The position numbers and the translations under genes are program-made. Source: Siphonodentalium dalli (lineage: Eukaryota > Mollusca > Scaphopoda > Gadilida > Siphonodentaliidae). From it: DNA of 64,000 bases. The notes beneath the pieces were generated by a model. It was not told the origin of the DNA. It worked only from the letters and a program-made list of their open reading frames with translations, and ran no database searches. Of the stretch, positions 1 through 11,022 are shown one piece after another (positions within the stretch are counted from its first letter, which is position 1; each line of letters starts with the position of its first letter). The stretch is taken from the NCBI GenBank assembly GCA_032622095.1, contig CP136063.1, positions 266,097,426 to 266,161,425 on the forward strand. Reading direction: 5' to 3'.

Positions 1-254
1 GCGACCAGGAGGCCGAGTCCGGTAAAAGGTGTAGTTGGGAATTTCAATTTCGTTTATTGTCCTTTACATTATTATGTCAATAATGTTGATTTTTGGTTTG
101 TGGCAAGCTATGTCAATTACAAATAAAAGAAATGAAAAATATAATTTGTAAGTCTTATATTTCAACTTTTATAGATATTTTTCGTTCTGCAGCCCACTGA
201 GGGGTGTGGTCGGAGACGGCCGAGTCGGCCGCCGATTCGTTAATTAGGTGCTGG

Positions 255-390
255 TTGTTATGGTTATTTTAACGGAATTCTGAGTTGGTCATTCGCGAAA
301 CCAATATATTTTATATTCTATAATTAGAATCATGGGTATATAATATATCATCTTGAGCGCGTTACCATTTCTGACTATGGTTTTCTTGCA
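255..390 (+). repeat. Dispersed repeat, 3' part only
   Basis: TTTTAACGGAATTCTGAGTT to CCATTTCTGACTATGGTTTT matches the right part of the copies at 50524 and 61517. Confidence 0.55.
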
Positions 391-1474
391 AGTCTTTGTT
401 TTTCCTATCATCCCGTGCTGACATTCATACCGTATCGACAAACCCATTAACATCCTCGTGTCGTTTTGTGAGGCTGGAACAAAGTGGACACCTCAAAGCT
501 ACTCGTGATCTTCAATTCTTCGTGCATCAAATTTCTCACTGTATCATGCACGCCCCGGTAATCGATTCTTACGTGTATCGTGCACGCCCCGGTAATCGAT
601 AAAGAGGGGTTATTGTACCGTGATACCCTCCGGTATACATAGCAGGATTTATCTTTTTCTGCAACTTAGTAATTACACGCTTGGTTTGATAGCGATATAC
701 AGCAATCTGTCTACGAACACTGGTCAAGACCAAGATGCGTTACATGACACGCTATTAAATATGATTAAATGTTATATGTTACCATACAGCAAATTAGCTT
801 CATTTCTCGGGGCAAAAGTCGAAAGGACGTAACTCATTTGAACATTCAAATTAAGTACACATACTTTAGGAGATGGGATTTTATATGCTGATAAAGTATA
901 TACTTCCACTGACGCAATTGATGCGAAAAATTGAAAACACGTCGTTTTCAAGTTCACGCACTGAAGCTGCGAAGACAACATTTTTCGCTCAAAGATTATA
1001 ATTAAAATATAGTGCACACCTATCCATAAATCACTCCAAATTCCAAATGATTGAACAGGAATTGTGAGTCTTCTGCTCTTCTTTCGTCAAAATATCAGGA
1101 CCCACCCCCGCTGTATAACAAACCATTTCAATGTATATTTCTGTTAAGCAACTACCATCAAACAGTAAATGAAAAAAATAGATTGACTTTATTGTTCTTA
1201 TTGCCATTAAATAATATCTCTCCAATAATGACATTTTGCTTGTCAAGACCATTCTTTTGTAAAATAGCTACAAAACTCCAATTAGTCCAATAATATACGA
1301 AAGTGTAATCAACACAGTCTTGGCGGCAAACATTGGAAAAGGTCAAAGCATTAAGAAATATTCTGAAAATCATATCTAGACTAAAATATTTGAACTTACT
1401 GTACACGTATAGCGATGTTTGTTGACATATCACTGTAACAGTTTTGTTTACATATTAAAGACATATTATTTACT
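391..1474. other. Unassigned A+T-rich sequence
   Basis: Apart from the short direct repeat at 546-601 I see no gene, RNA or repeat family here. The small open frames lack codon-like composition. Confidence 0.4.
546..601. repeat. Direct repeat of about 22 bp
   Basis: GCACGCCCCGGTAATCGAT occurs at 549-567 and 583-601. Confidence 0.7.
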
Positions 1475-1840
1475 TGCTTGGGTGTGTGGAACTGATAAGT
1501 TAGTATCCAGGCACTATGCCAACTGGATGAATGTAGCATTCTACCAACATCGCCGAAAATTTTAAGCAAATCAACCATTCCCTAGAAAACATCGTCTCCA
1601 CTACGCTCAATTGTAAATATTTATTACTTGATTCGGGACGCATCTATCGGCGATGAACTAACAAAAACGATTTCACCATCGAGAGTCAATGCATTGAATT
1701 AATATGTAAGAATGACGGTGCGTGTTGTCAATTTGGATATAATATTTGTAAAAATTACTATTTTGAACAAGATTAATCTCCATTTATATTTGATCACCCT
1801 GCCGGAGTGTTTCACATCACTTTAACAATCATTTCAACAC
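1475..1840 (+). repeat. Dispersed repeat (GCCGAAAATTTTAAGCAAAT type)
   Basis: Matches 37505-37745 and 52615-52950 over GAAAACATCGTC, TTCGGGACGCATCTATCGGC and AACGATTTC(G/A)CCATCGAG. The 42-bp array begins at the right end of the 37505 copy. Confidence 0.65.
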
Positions 1841-2129
1841 GCAAAATGCTGTTATTTGCGAACTATCCAGCACTGAAGGCAGATAAATGTTCTTTATTTT
1901 TAAACACATCAGAATTTGACTGACAATAGACGCTCTTTGTTGTTTGGAGGTGAAGACCAATGGATTATATGGCATGATTAAGTTTCAGAGGTCCGCAGCT
2001 GCGATGTGTGTGAAAATAGTTCCCGTATTTTAAAAGTTAAACTAAAACCGATCTATTGTATTATGTTAATCGTCGGGGCACCTATAACACATGCACACAT
2101 CTACATCGCTGTCCATTCTACAAGGCACC

Positions 2130-2300
2130 CATCATAATTTCAGGACACGAAATTCAATTATCATTGCGGTCCAATCAATCAAGGTGATTCGTTTTGGCGT
2201 TGGCATCTGTGCTCGATCCTTCAACATGCTTCGATCGCATGGTGGCCATGATATATATTTTTCAGTTTTGCAATGCGACTTTTTTCGTGTCTTCATATGG
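2130..2300 (+). repeat. Dispersed repeat, single-unit copy
   Basis: Contains GCGGTCCAATCAATCA, then one CGCATGGTGGCCATGA segment, then CAATGCGACTTTT. It aligns with 3685-6060 (expanded), 6205-6385 and 7430-7700. It shows the unexpanded state of the 45-bp segment. Confidence 0.65.
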
Positions 2301-2599
2301 TGGTAATCATCTATGCTATATGTACCTTTATTATATGATCCTATCATTATTCCATTCAATAAAACCATTCTATAAATGGTGATATGCAACGTTCGTTGCA
2401 TAACAGGAACTAATGCCAGGTTCTTTTTACTTTTGATTTCCGATTTGCCATTGGTTTACATTCCGTACCAGCGTAAGCTACGTCTCATAATACAATGACC
2501 AACACTATTTTATCAACAGACTCCAATAAATGAAAAGTTTGAAAAGCGATTCAATACGTCAAAGATCCTTTAATTATCAGGGACTATTTCTTTACGCGG

Positions 2600-2984
2600 G
2601 CAAACAACGCATAGTTACACGAAACGTCATAGCAAACAACGCATAGTTACATGAAACGTCATAGCAAACAACGCATAGTTACATGAAACGTCACAGCAAA
2701 CAACGCATAGTTACATGAAACGGCATTGCAAACAACGCATAGTTACATGAAACTTCATAGCAAACAACGCATAGTTACATGAAACTTCATAGCAAACAAC
2801 GCATAGTTACATGAAACGTCATAGCAAACAACGCATAGTTACATGAAACGTCATAGCAAACAACGCATAGTTACATGGAACGTCATAGCAAACAACGCAT
2901 AGTTACATGGAACGTCATAGCAAACAACGCATAGTTACATGAAACGTCATAGCAAACAACGAATAGTTACATGAAACGTCATAG
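2600..2984. repeat. 32-bp minisatellite, 12 units
   Basis: GCAAACAACGCATAGTTACA recurs every 32 bp from 2600. Units are nearly identical, with scattered substitutions in the ATGAAACGTCATA half. Confidence 0.9.
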
Positions 2985-3059
2985 CACGTCAATGTTAGTT
3001 TCACGTCCCATCTGTTGCTCTAAGTATGCTTATCGAGATTTTTATCGTGTATTAAATAG

Positions 3060-3172
3060 AATCTAAAACTCGTCCCCAGTTTATAGCGGAATTTACAAAA
3101 CTCGTCCAGTAAACTAGGTATGGACTCGTTGTGTAAATTCCGCTATGAACTGGGGCCTCGTTGTAGATCCTA
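3060..3172. mobile_element. Hairpin MITE of about 110 bp
   Basis: ATCTAAAACTCGTCCCCAGT to GCGGAATTTACA is inverted as TGTAAATTCCGCTATGAACT to GTAGAT. The spacer contains two ACTCGTC/GACTCGTT motifs. Confidence 0.6.
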
Positions 3173-3204
3173 TATTTATGCTATGCGACTTTACACTGAA
3201 GTAC

Positions 3205-3655
3205 ACAATAATAATAATGTATAGCATTTGTAAAGCGCCTTTCCCATGAGGCCCAAAGCGCTCAAAGTTTTACAATTATTACCCTGATGAGCCTGAACAT
3301 TCAGTAACCATCTACTGCTCCCCGGGGACAGGGGGAGGTACAGCCGGGAGTATGCGAGGATACCATATGGCTAGCATACTGACAAGATCTTTCACTGCTC
3401 ATTATCAGGTACCCTTGTAATGCATGGGTGGTGCAAAGCAGACACAGTACGAGCGACCTTGCTCAAGGGTCACAACTTGGCGCGAGATTCAAACAGTGTA
3501 CAATCCAACAATTGCACATCGCCCAAGTCGGCCAAGCCACTGCTGTGTGGAAACTCATTACAGACCACCAGCCAGCCGCGAACTCGCCTCGCTGTGTTGA
3601 CAGCGAAGACAAGTCCAACGCGCTAACCACTGGACCACGGAGCTCCACAACACCG
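3205..3655 (-). mobile_element. tRNA-derived SINE
   Basis: On the minus strand the 5' head (3655 down to about 3560) looks like a tRNA promoter: A-box-like TGGTCCAGTGGTTAGCGCG followed by B-box-like GCGAGTTCGCGGC. The body runs to a tail containing GAGCGCTTTGGGCCTCATGG, then GGCGCTTTACAAATGC and an ATT-rich end at about 3205. That tail type is shared by several animal SINE families mobilised by LINEs. Divergence suggests an old copy. Confidence 0.7.
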
Positions 3656-3684
3656 GTTCGCATTATATAAGGCAAACATAATAA

Positions 3685-6060
3685 TTCCAGGGCACGAATT
3701 TCGATGGCATATTGCGGTCCGATCAATCGCGAGCGATTCGTTGGCAAGTTTTCTCGAGTCTTCAACAACCTGCGAACGCATCGTGGTCATGACAGATTGT
3801 TTACAGATTACAACCTACGAACGCATGGTGGAAATGACAGATTGTTTACAGAGTACAACATACGAACGCATGGTTACCATGACAGATTGTTTACATATTA
3901 CAACCTACGAACGCATGGTGGAAATGACAGATTGTTTACATATTACAACATACGAACGCATGGTGGCCATGACAGATTGTTTACATATTACAACCTACGA
4001 ACGCATGGTGGAAATGACAGATTGTTTACATATTACAACCTACGAACGCATGGTGGCCATGACAGATTGTTTACAGATTACAACCTACGAATGCATGGTG
4101 GAAATGACAGATTGTTTACATATTACAACCTACGAACGCATGGTGGCCATGGCAGATTGTTTACAGATTACAACATACGAACGCATGGTAGCCATGACAG
4201 ATTGTTTAAACATTACAACCTACGAACGCATGGTGGAATTGACAGATTGTTTACAGATTACAACATACGAACGCATGGTGGAAATGACAGATTGTTTACA
4301 GATTACAACCTACGAACGCATGGTGGCCATGACAGATTGTTTAAAGATTACAACCTACGAACGCATGGTGGCCATGACAGATTGTTTACAGATTACAACC
4401 TACGAACGCATGGTGGAAATGACAGATTGTTTACAGATTACAACCTACGAACGCATGGTGGCCATGACAGATTGTTTAAAGATTTCAACCTACGAACTCA
4501 TGGTGGAAATGACAGATTGTTTACAGATTACAACCTACGAACGCATAGTGGAAATGACAGATTGTTTACAGATTACAACTTACGAACACATGGTGGAAAT
4601 GACATATTGTTTACAGATTAAAACATACGAAGGCATGGTGGAAATGACAGATTGTTTAAAGATTACAACCTACGAACGCGTGGTGGAAATGACAGATTGT
4701 TTACAGATTACAACCTTCGAACGCATGGTGGAAATGACAGATTGTTTAAAGATTACAACATACGAACGCATGGTGGAAATGACAGATTGTTTACATATTA
4801 CGACATACGAACGCATGGTGGCCATGACAAATTGTTTACAGATTACAATCTACGAACGCATGGTGGAATTGACAGATTGTTTACAGATTACAACCGACGA
4901 ACGCATGGTGGAAATGATAGATTGTTTACAGATTACAACATACGAACGCATGGTGGAAATGACAGATTGTTTACAGATTACAACCTACGAATGCATGGTG
5001 GAAATGACAGATTGTTTACAGATTACAACATACGAACGCATGGTGGAAATGACAGATTGTTTACAGATTACTATCTACGAACGCATGGTGGAATTGACAG
5101 ATTGTTTACATATTACAACATACGAACGCATGGTGTAAATGACAGATTGTTTACAGATTACAACCTACGAACGCATGGTGGCCATGACAGATAGTTTACA
5201 TATTACAACCTACCAACGCATGGTGGAAATGACATATTGTTTACAGATTAAAACATACGAACGCATGGAGGCCATGACAGATTGTTTACATATTACAACC
5301 TACGAACGCATGGTGACCATGACAGATTGTTTATAGATTACAACCTACGAATGCATGGTGGAAATGACAGATTGTTTACAGATTATAACCTACGAACGCA
5401 TGGTGGCCATGATAGATTGTTTACAGATTACAACCCACGAACGCATGGTGGCCATGACAGATTGTTTACAGACTACAACCTACAAACGCATGGTGGCCAT
5501 GACAGATTACAACATACAAACGCATGGTGGCCATGACATATTGTTTACAGATTACAACCTACGAACACATGGTGGCCCTGACAGATTGTTTACAGACTAC
5601 AAACTACGAACGCATGATGGTCATGACAGATTGTTTACATATTACAACCTACGAACGCATGGTGGCCATGACAGATTGTTTACAGATTACAACCTACGAA
5701 CGCATGGTGGCCATGACAGATTGTTTACAGATTACAACCTACGAACGCATGGTGGAAATGACAAATTGTTTACAGATTACGACATACGAACGCATGGTGG
5801 CCATGACAAATTGTTTACAGATTACAACCTACGAACGCATGGTGGAAATGACATATTGTTTACAGATTACAACCTACGAACGCATGGTGGAAATGACATA
5901 TTGTTTACAGATTACAACCTACGAACGCATGGTGGAAATGATAGATTGTTTACAGATTACAATGCGACTTCCAAGTCTTCCACCAGTCGAGTTACGTCAT
6001 ATAATTTGTCGGGTGATGAATGGCAATTAACCCTTGGATTATCACATTCAGTTATAAAAG
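3685..6060 (+). repeat. Dispersed repeat carrying the expanded 45-bp array
   Basis: The left flank (GCGGTCCGATCAATCGCGAG, then CGAGTCTTCAACAACC) and right flank (CAATGCGACTTCCAAGTCTT, then GTGATGAATGGCAA) match the flanks of the single unit in the copies at 2130-2300 and 7430-7700. The array is therefore an internal expansion. Confidence 0.7.
3766..5961. repeat. 45-bp minisatellite, about 49 units
   Basis: The unit core is ACGAACGCATGGTGG, GACAGATTGTTTACAG and ATTACAACCT. Because 45 is a multiple of 3, long frames stay open in two registers and give 15-residue repeats (YERMVEMTDCLQITT and GGNDRLFTDYNLRTH). Several stretches alternate units with GGAAATG and GGCCATG, suggesting amplification as 90-bp dimers. 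A unit near 5505 lacks 11 bp. It is embedded in a dispersed repeat whose other copies hold a single unit, so the frames are most likely not genes. Confidence 0.9.
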
Positions 6061-6204
6061 TACACATTGGAATGGTGTGCAATGTATTATTCAGACGTAG
6101 GGCTGTTTATGGAATATAAGCAGATGACATTTTAAATGCAGAACGATTTATAGCCATTGGAGGGAAATGTTCAGATAGTAAGTTCAACAAAAGGCCTATA
6201 TGTT

Positions 6205-6385
6205 GAACATGTTATCGAAGACAATGTGGCCATGACATCTTTTTCGCAGATTTGCAATTCGACTTCTAAATCTGTTCACACATCCGGGGTGTTTTGTGTC
6301 AGGCAACTTAAACGGTGAGGAATGGCAATACGTTCGATGTCGTCTTCCATTTATTTCCTTGTGACATCGGATGAATAATTCCACT
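6205..6385 (+). repeat. Dispersed repeat, partial copy
   Basis: AATGTGGCCATGACATC is followed by CGCAGATTTGCAATTCGACT and the CACATCCGGGGTGTT to GGTGAGGAATGGCAA stretch also present at 7600-7675. Confidence 0.55.
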
Positions 6386-6926
6386 GTTGCCTCTTTATTT
6401 TAACCACATCATGAATAGAGACTGGTCATTAACGCTCTTTATAGTTTGCGGCGAAGACAGGACGAATCTACGACATGGCCGCTATCTGCGGAATGTATAA
6501 AACTGTTTCGCGTATTTTAAACGGACATAGCTCATTCGAGCTTCCCCATTTTGTCGACATAATTTGGGAGGAAGTAAAAGATAGGTTGACAAATACACGA
6601 AATATTCATATACCGGCTTCGTATGCTCTGAATAATAATTGCCATAGTCACAGCCATTTTCCAGCTGTTTTAAATTCGCACATATAAGGGAAAAAAACGC
6701 TCTTTATTCTTGCCATATCATGAACCGACTAGCACGGAACGCTCTTTTATCACATAATTTGGCCATAAAAGCAGTTTCATAATTATCGGTAATAGACACG
6801 TTTAATATCAGCGCGTGCGATGACGTCACGGCGTTCTTCAAATAACTTGCGATCGCTGTAGTTTATGATTGTTGTTTTCGATGAATATTTCGCGATGCTT
6901 CGAGTTTATTTGATCATGTGATAAAA

Positions 6927-7068
6927 GGTATCTCACACTCGTTCTATTTTATACGTAATTTATCAACCTCGTCCTCTAAATTCTATTTGAGCCTCGGTAA
7001 ACCTCGGCTCAAATCGAATTTAGTGAACTCGGTAGATAAATTCCGTATAAAATAGAAACTCATGTGAG
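6927..7068. mobile_element. Hairpin MITE of about 140 bp
   Basis: Inverted arms GGTATCTCACACTCGTTCTA to AATTCTATTTGAGCC and the complement GGCTCAAATCGAATTTAGTG to GTGAGATCC. The loop is TCGGTAAACC. Confidence 0.65.
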
Positions 7069-7074
7069 ATCCTC

Positions 7075-7245
7075 TATTTCTGTCTCATGTCGTACACATG
7101 CTGGCTGTAGCTTGTTTTGGATCCGAAACACCGTGTTCAAAGTTGTGTTTGTTATTACTTCAATTCGTCTTTCTGTGACATACAATGCCCGTAGAAAGGT
7201 ACTTCATGTGTTCATCGACATAGTTCGATACCGGAACAAATTCAT
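7075..7245 (+). repeat. Dispersed repeat, second copy
   Basis: CTGTCTCATGTCGTACACAT to CGTGTTCAAAGTTGTG and CGTAGAAAGGTACTTCATGT match 38375-38540. It follows the hairpin MITE ending at 7068. Confidence 0.55.
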
Positions 7246-7429
7246 AAGTGAATATTATTAGGTGTATTTTGGAGCGCAAACCGCCATGTGGCTTTAATAC
7301 CGACCAACATGTGTGGTGTTAATCTGTATGGCATATATAATACATTCATTCACATTACTACACTATATGCGCACCTATCACCAAATGAAGACTGAAATTC
7401 GCTATACCGCTTCGCCATTCTAGAAGGCA

Positions 7430-7700
7430 TCCGTGATAATTTCAGGACACGCAATTCGATTTTTATAGCGGTCCAATCAATCACGAGCGATTCTTAGAGC
7501 GGTCCAATCAATCATTAGCGATTCGTCAGGCGTTGGCACTTTTTTTCGAGTCTTCAACAACCTTCGAACGCATGGTGGCCCTGACAGATTGTTCACAGAT
7601 TTCCAATGCGACTTCCAACTCTTGTCACACATCCGTTGCGTGTTATGTCATGGTATTTGAATGAGGAATGACATTTAAATGCATTTGACGTGCATGTTCT
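7430..7700 (+). repeat. Dispersed repeat, single-unit copy
   Basis: Carries the best-preserved unexpanded arrangement: GCGGTCCAATCAATCACGAG (a short stretch here is duplicated), TCGAGTCTTCAACAACC, one CGAACGCATGGTGGCCCTGA unit, then CCAATGCGACTTCCAACTCT. Confidence 0.65.
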
Positions 7701-7865
7701 CCGTCATTTCTTTCCTTGTTACACTGGATGAATAATTCTACTGACGGAATTGATGCATTTTTTGGTTCTGATCCGAATATTCGTCGGGCAAATCTAATTT
7801 TCCAAATTATGTCTCTGTATTTTGTTGATGAAATGTTGCTGATTACTGGCACTGTAGTTGGTATT

Positions 7866-8273
7866 TGTGACCCGCCATATCAAATCCAGTCGTAAGTCTG
7901 GATTTGTTTACCCTGTGCCAATGCATTCTCTTATATATGCGAGTCGACCATAGGTCGCCTCGCATATATAAGAGAATGCATTGGCCTAACAATTGTTTAC
8001 AATTTTAATAATTTTTTCTTGTATTCTTTAACAATTTTATAATTTCACCCACACAGAGCCCCAGACAAACATGAGCAGACGACACTTTTCTATATGCTTC
8101 TATATATGTGCGGGCTCCCTGCAGGGTAATGGATGTTTTTTATTTTATATCCTAAAAATTGTAAGAAACATTTATTTAAAAAACATGATAACAAATTGTT
8201 AGGCCTATGGTCGACTCGCATATATAAGAGAATGCATTGGCACAGGGTAAAAATATCCCGACTTACGGGTCAC
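7866..8273. mobile_element. Composite MITE: hairpin-ended element inside TGTGACCCGCC element
   Basis: The outer ends are TGTGACCCGCCATATCAAAT (left) and a shortened complement (right, CGACTTACGGGTCACA). Inside, from 7911 to 8247, is a second element bounded by CCCTGTGCCAATGCATTC. Its left end is itself a near-perfect 70-bp hairpin around CGACCATAGGTCG. The right hairpin has lost one half. Confidence 0.65.
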
Positions 8274-8309
8274 ATTTTTAGCGCAGTTTTAACCCTTTAC
8301 TAAATACTC

Positions 8310-8860
8310 CGTGGTGATTATTTCCCTTAGGAAATGTTCAGATGATAAGTTCAACAATTTTTTAAAACTTGGCACAGATATTAAGTACCATGGGAACCTG
8401 TGCACCTGCGATTATGACGTCTGTCCGACATTTTTTGGTGTGGTTATCTCCCTTTTTCGACTTATAAATTTTTTTGCAACATGCATAATTTTGTCCGAGC
8501 TTTTATTTCTACATTTTTAGGTCAATGTTTTTTAATCTTGGCACTGATATTTAGTACCATGGGAACCTGTGCAACTGCGATTATGATGTCTGTCTGACAT
8601 TTTTTTGTGGAGTTATGATTAGCGTTAGGGGTTAGGGATTGGGAGTTTTGGGTTAGGGATACCTGTTGATTTTTTTGTGGAGTTATGATTAGGGTTAGGG
8701 GTTAGGGTTAGGGGGTTATTGGTTAGGGATACCTGTTGACTTTTTTGTGTGGAGTTATGATTAGGGTTAGGGGTTAGGGTTAAGGGGTTCAGGGTTAGGG
8801 ATACCTGTTGACATAATTTCAGTGCCCACTATATGGTAATGGCTACTTCACTCAAATAAC
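8310..8860 (+). repeat. Dispersed repeat with TTAGGG-rich tandem segment
   Basis: Two tandem copies of ACCATGGGAACCTGTGCA, each followed by TGACGTCTGTCCGAC-like sequence, are followed by three units of about 62-70 bp at 8605-8815. Those units start TTTTTTGTGGAGTTATGATT and carry runs of GGGTTAGGGGTTAGGG. The same repeat without the long G-rich units is at 25490-26070. The motif resembles telomeric TTAGGG but forms part of a dispersed repeat. Confidence 0.65.
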
Positions 8861-9166
8861 ATTTTGAATACGGGGGTATTACTTAGTCCCATCTCTAGTT
8901 ATCTAAATATTCCCACCACTGAACATGAGTTCTTCTGGTCTTGTATCATTTCGTCTGGCCGTCGTCTGCTCATATATAAGATCCTTCCAAATGAATAATA
9001 TAGACCATTCCGATGTATACTTTTATAACTGAATGGGAGAATCCATTGCGCATGGAAGGGTTAACTGTGGTAGGTGATTAGTGACGTAGTCAATTACATC
9101 GTACCCCACCCCCAATATTACTTAAGTAGGTCAACATATATGAGCAGCGTCTCTGTGTCATCGTTA

Positions 9167-10315
9167 AGCGCGCCGCACACGATGCGATATATCGTACGAC
9201 AAATATCGGGCACCGGTTACGGGTCAAATCGTAGCGTTTGGGGTGAAAAATCGCAGGACATTTTATCGCACGATCGGTCAAATAATTTTGATTTTCTACG
9301 ATCGAGTCGTACGATTTATTCGAAGTAGCCAATCAGATTCAACTATTAATATAATCACGCGACGATCACATGTTTTATTTCACAACAACATGGCGTCCAT
9401 GCAGTGTCCTTCAAAGTCAGAGTAGCGGGATATTTTGGACGGCGGAATACATTCATGCCTCTACAATACAATTGAAACAGCTAGGTGGACTGGACACCAG
9501 AAAATTGGTGTCAAAATAATATCTGATTGTGAATTTGTGTAGGGAATTAAATCAGGTAGACAGATGATTTTATTCCTCCGTTATTGGAGATGAAGTATAT
9601 ACAAACAATATACAATGGTACTCATTATGGTAGGTATTGGTGATACAGAAAATATGTAGTATTGGTTACAAAATATTCAAATGTGACATCATATAATATA
9701 ATTATGTAGGTTATATCATAATAATAAGCAGTACATATATTCCTGAGAAATCACGTAAATGGGAAACGGAATTTAGTGACTTGAGGAGAGCCTGCATAAT
9801 TATGTGTATGTAGAAGTTAACTATTCACTCCAGAAACGTATCGACTGGAGATGAAAGTTTTCTAGAGAATACTCAACTCGCACATAAATCGCAGATAAAT
9901 CGTATGCAGGATCTGAGGAATTGTTCTTCGTTGCAAACTAGATTAACCGCCGTGCTTATGCATCCGCCAAAGCAGTACGCAAGAAACATTTCATCACTCA
10001 ATGTTTCCAAAATATTGAACATATCAATTCCATAACAATTTCGTATTTAATTATCTGCGATAAATACAAATATAGACCTATACATATAGCCTATATAATA
10101 TATACCACGTTAATAATACGGTAACCCATTGCATTCACGAGAATGTAAACAACCAGATCGTACGATCCCGATCGCACCGTGTGCGGTGGTCTACCGTAAG
10201 TGATAAAAACAGAAGTCACACGACTAAAATCGTACCGTGTGCGCACACAGATCTTACGTCGCAAGGTTCTGCGACAAATATCGTGCAACAAATATCGCAT
10301 CGTGTGCGGCGCGCT
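9167..10315. mobile_element. Non-autonomous PIF/Harbinger-like DNA transposon
   Basis: Terminal inverted repeats read AGCGCGCCGCACACGATGCG at the left end and its complement at the right end. TTA is duplicated on both sides (9164-9166 and 10316-10318). Known: PIF/Harbinger elements make 3-bp TWA duplications. Subterminal regions repeat TCGTACGA-like and CACCGTGTGCG motifs. No transposase frame is present in 1149 bp. Confidence 0.65.
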
Positions 10316-10764
10316 TTAGTAATATAAATATACTCTAGTCACGATATTTGGCTCGTCAAATTCCAATTTCTTTACTAACTGCGTCCACGTCTCGGTCGAG
10401 TTACTGGGAGAACTTCTCTGAGAAAGTGGATAATTGATTATATCCAAACATATTGTCAACAAAAGTTTGAAATTGTATAGAGATAAATATATTGAGAATA
10501 TTCACACAAATTAAGATAAAAAAATTATAACAAGAATACGGCAATACAGATGTATAATAAATACCTATCTGGTAAAGCTGCGCTGGGACAATTTATTTCA
10601 CGTACAGGAAGTCATGCATATTGATTCAGAAAAACATATAAATGAACTGAATTTAATTTAAATGGCTGCTTTTAGTAACTATTTCCGATGCAAATCTGGC
10701 TAATTTAGTAACTATTTCCGATGCTAATCTGGCTAATTTCAACATGTTTGTTTTATTTCTGTCC

Positions 10765-11022
10765 CCAAAAAGGGGACAGCTATTGAACTGAGAAATACAA
10801 AAACTGTTCTCAAACAGATTTTGTCGTCTAATATATCGATATACCTCATTAAGCTCAGAACTGCAAATCATAAACTGCCTATAGAATGCGCAAGATGGAA
10901 GAAATCTCCGAATGATAATGTTAATAGGATATGCACCATATGTGGAGAATATTTAGGAGACGAATACCATTTAGTTATTATATGCAGTCATTTGGATGAA
11001 ATCAGAAAACAATATATCCCTG
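10765..11022 (+). pseudogene. LINE C-terminal fragment, 5' part, split by the palindromic element
   Basis: The open frame encodes a C-terminal LINE ORF2 segment with YLIKLRTANHKLPIE, then a CxxC...H...C knuckle (ICTICGEYLGDEYHLVIIC) and IRKQYIP. The same order occurs in the LINE fragments at 29565-30113 and 19840-20070. Upstream reverse transcriptase is absent, so the copy is 5'-truncated. The frame stops making sense exactly at 11022, where the inserted element begins. The continuation is at 19442. Confidence 0.75.

Noticed and set aside
2600-2984. CRISPR array
   Set aside because: Units are contiguous with no unique spacers, and the DNA is eukaryotic. The same applies to the arrays at 22131, 41486 and 47195.
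3550-3655. Functional tRNA gene
   Set aside because: The tRNA-like head lacks a complete cloverleaf and continues into a SINE body and tail.
3704-6119. Long repeat-protein genes in the 45-bp array
   Set aside because: Two registers are open at once, the unit belongs to a dispersed non-coding repeat, and a short unit near 5505 breaks the frame.
8605-8815. True interstitial telomere or chromosome end
   Set aside because: The G-rich runs are irregular and embedded in units of about 62-70 bp of a dispersed repeat.
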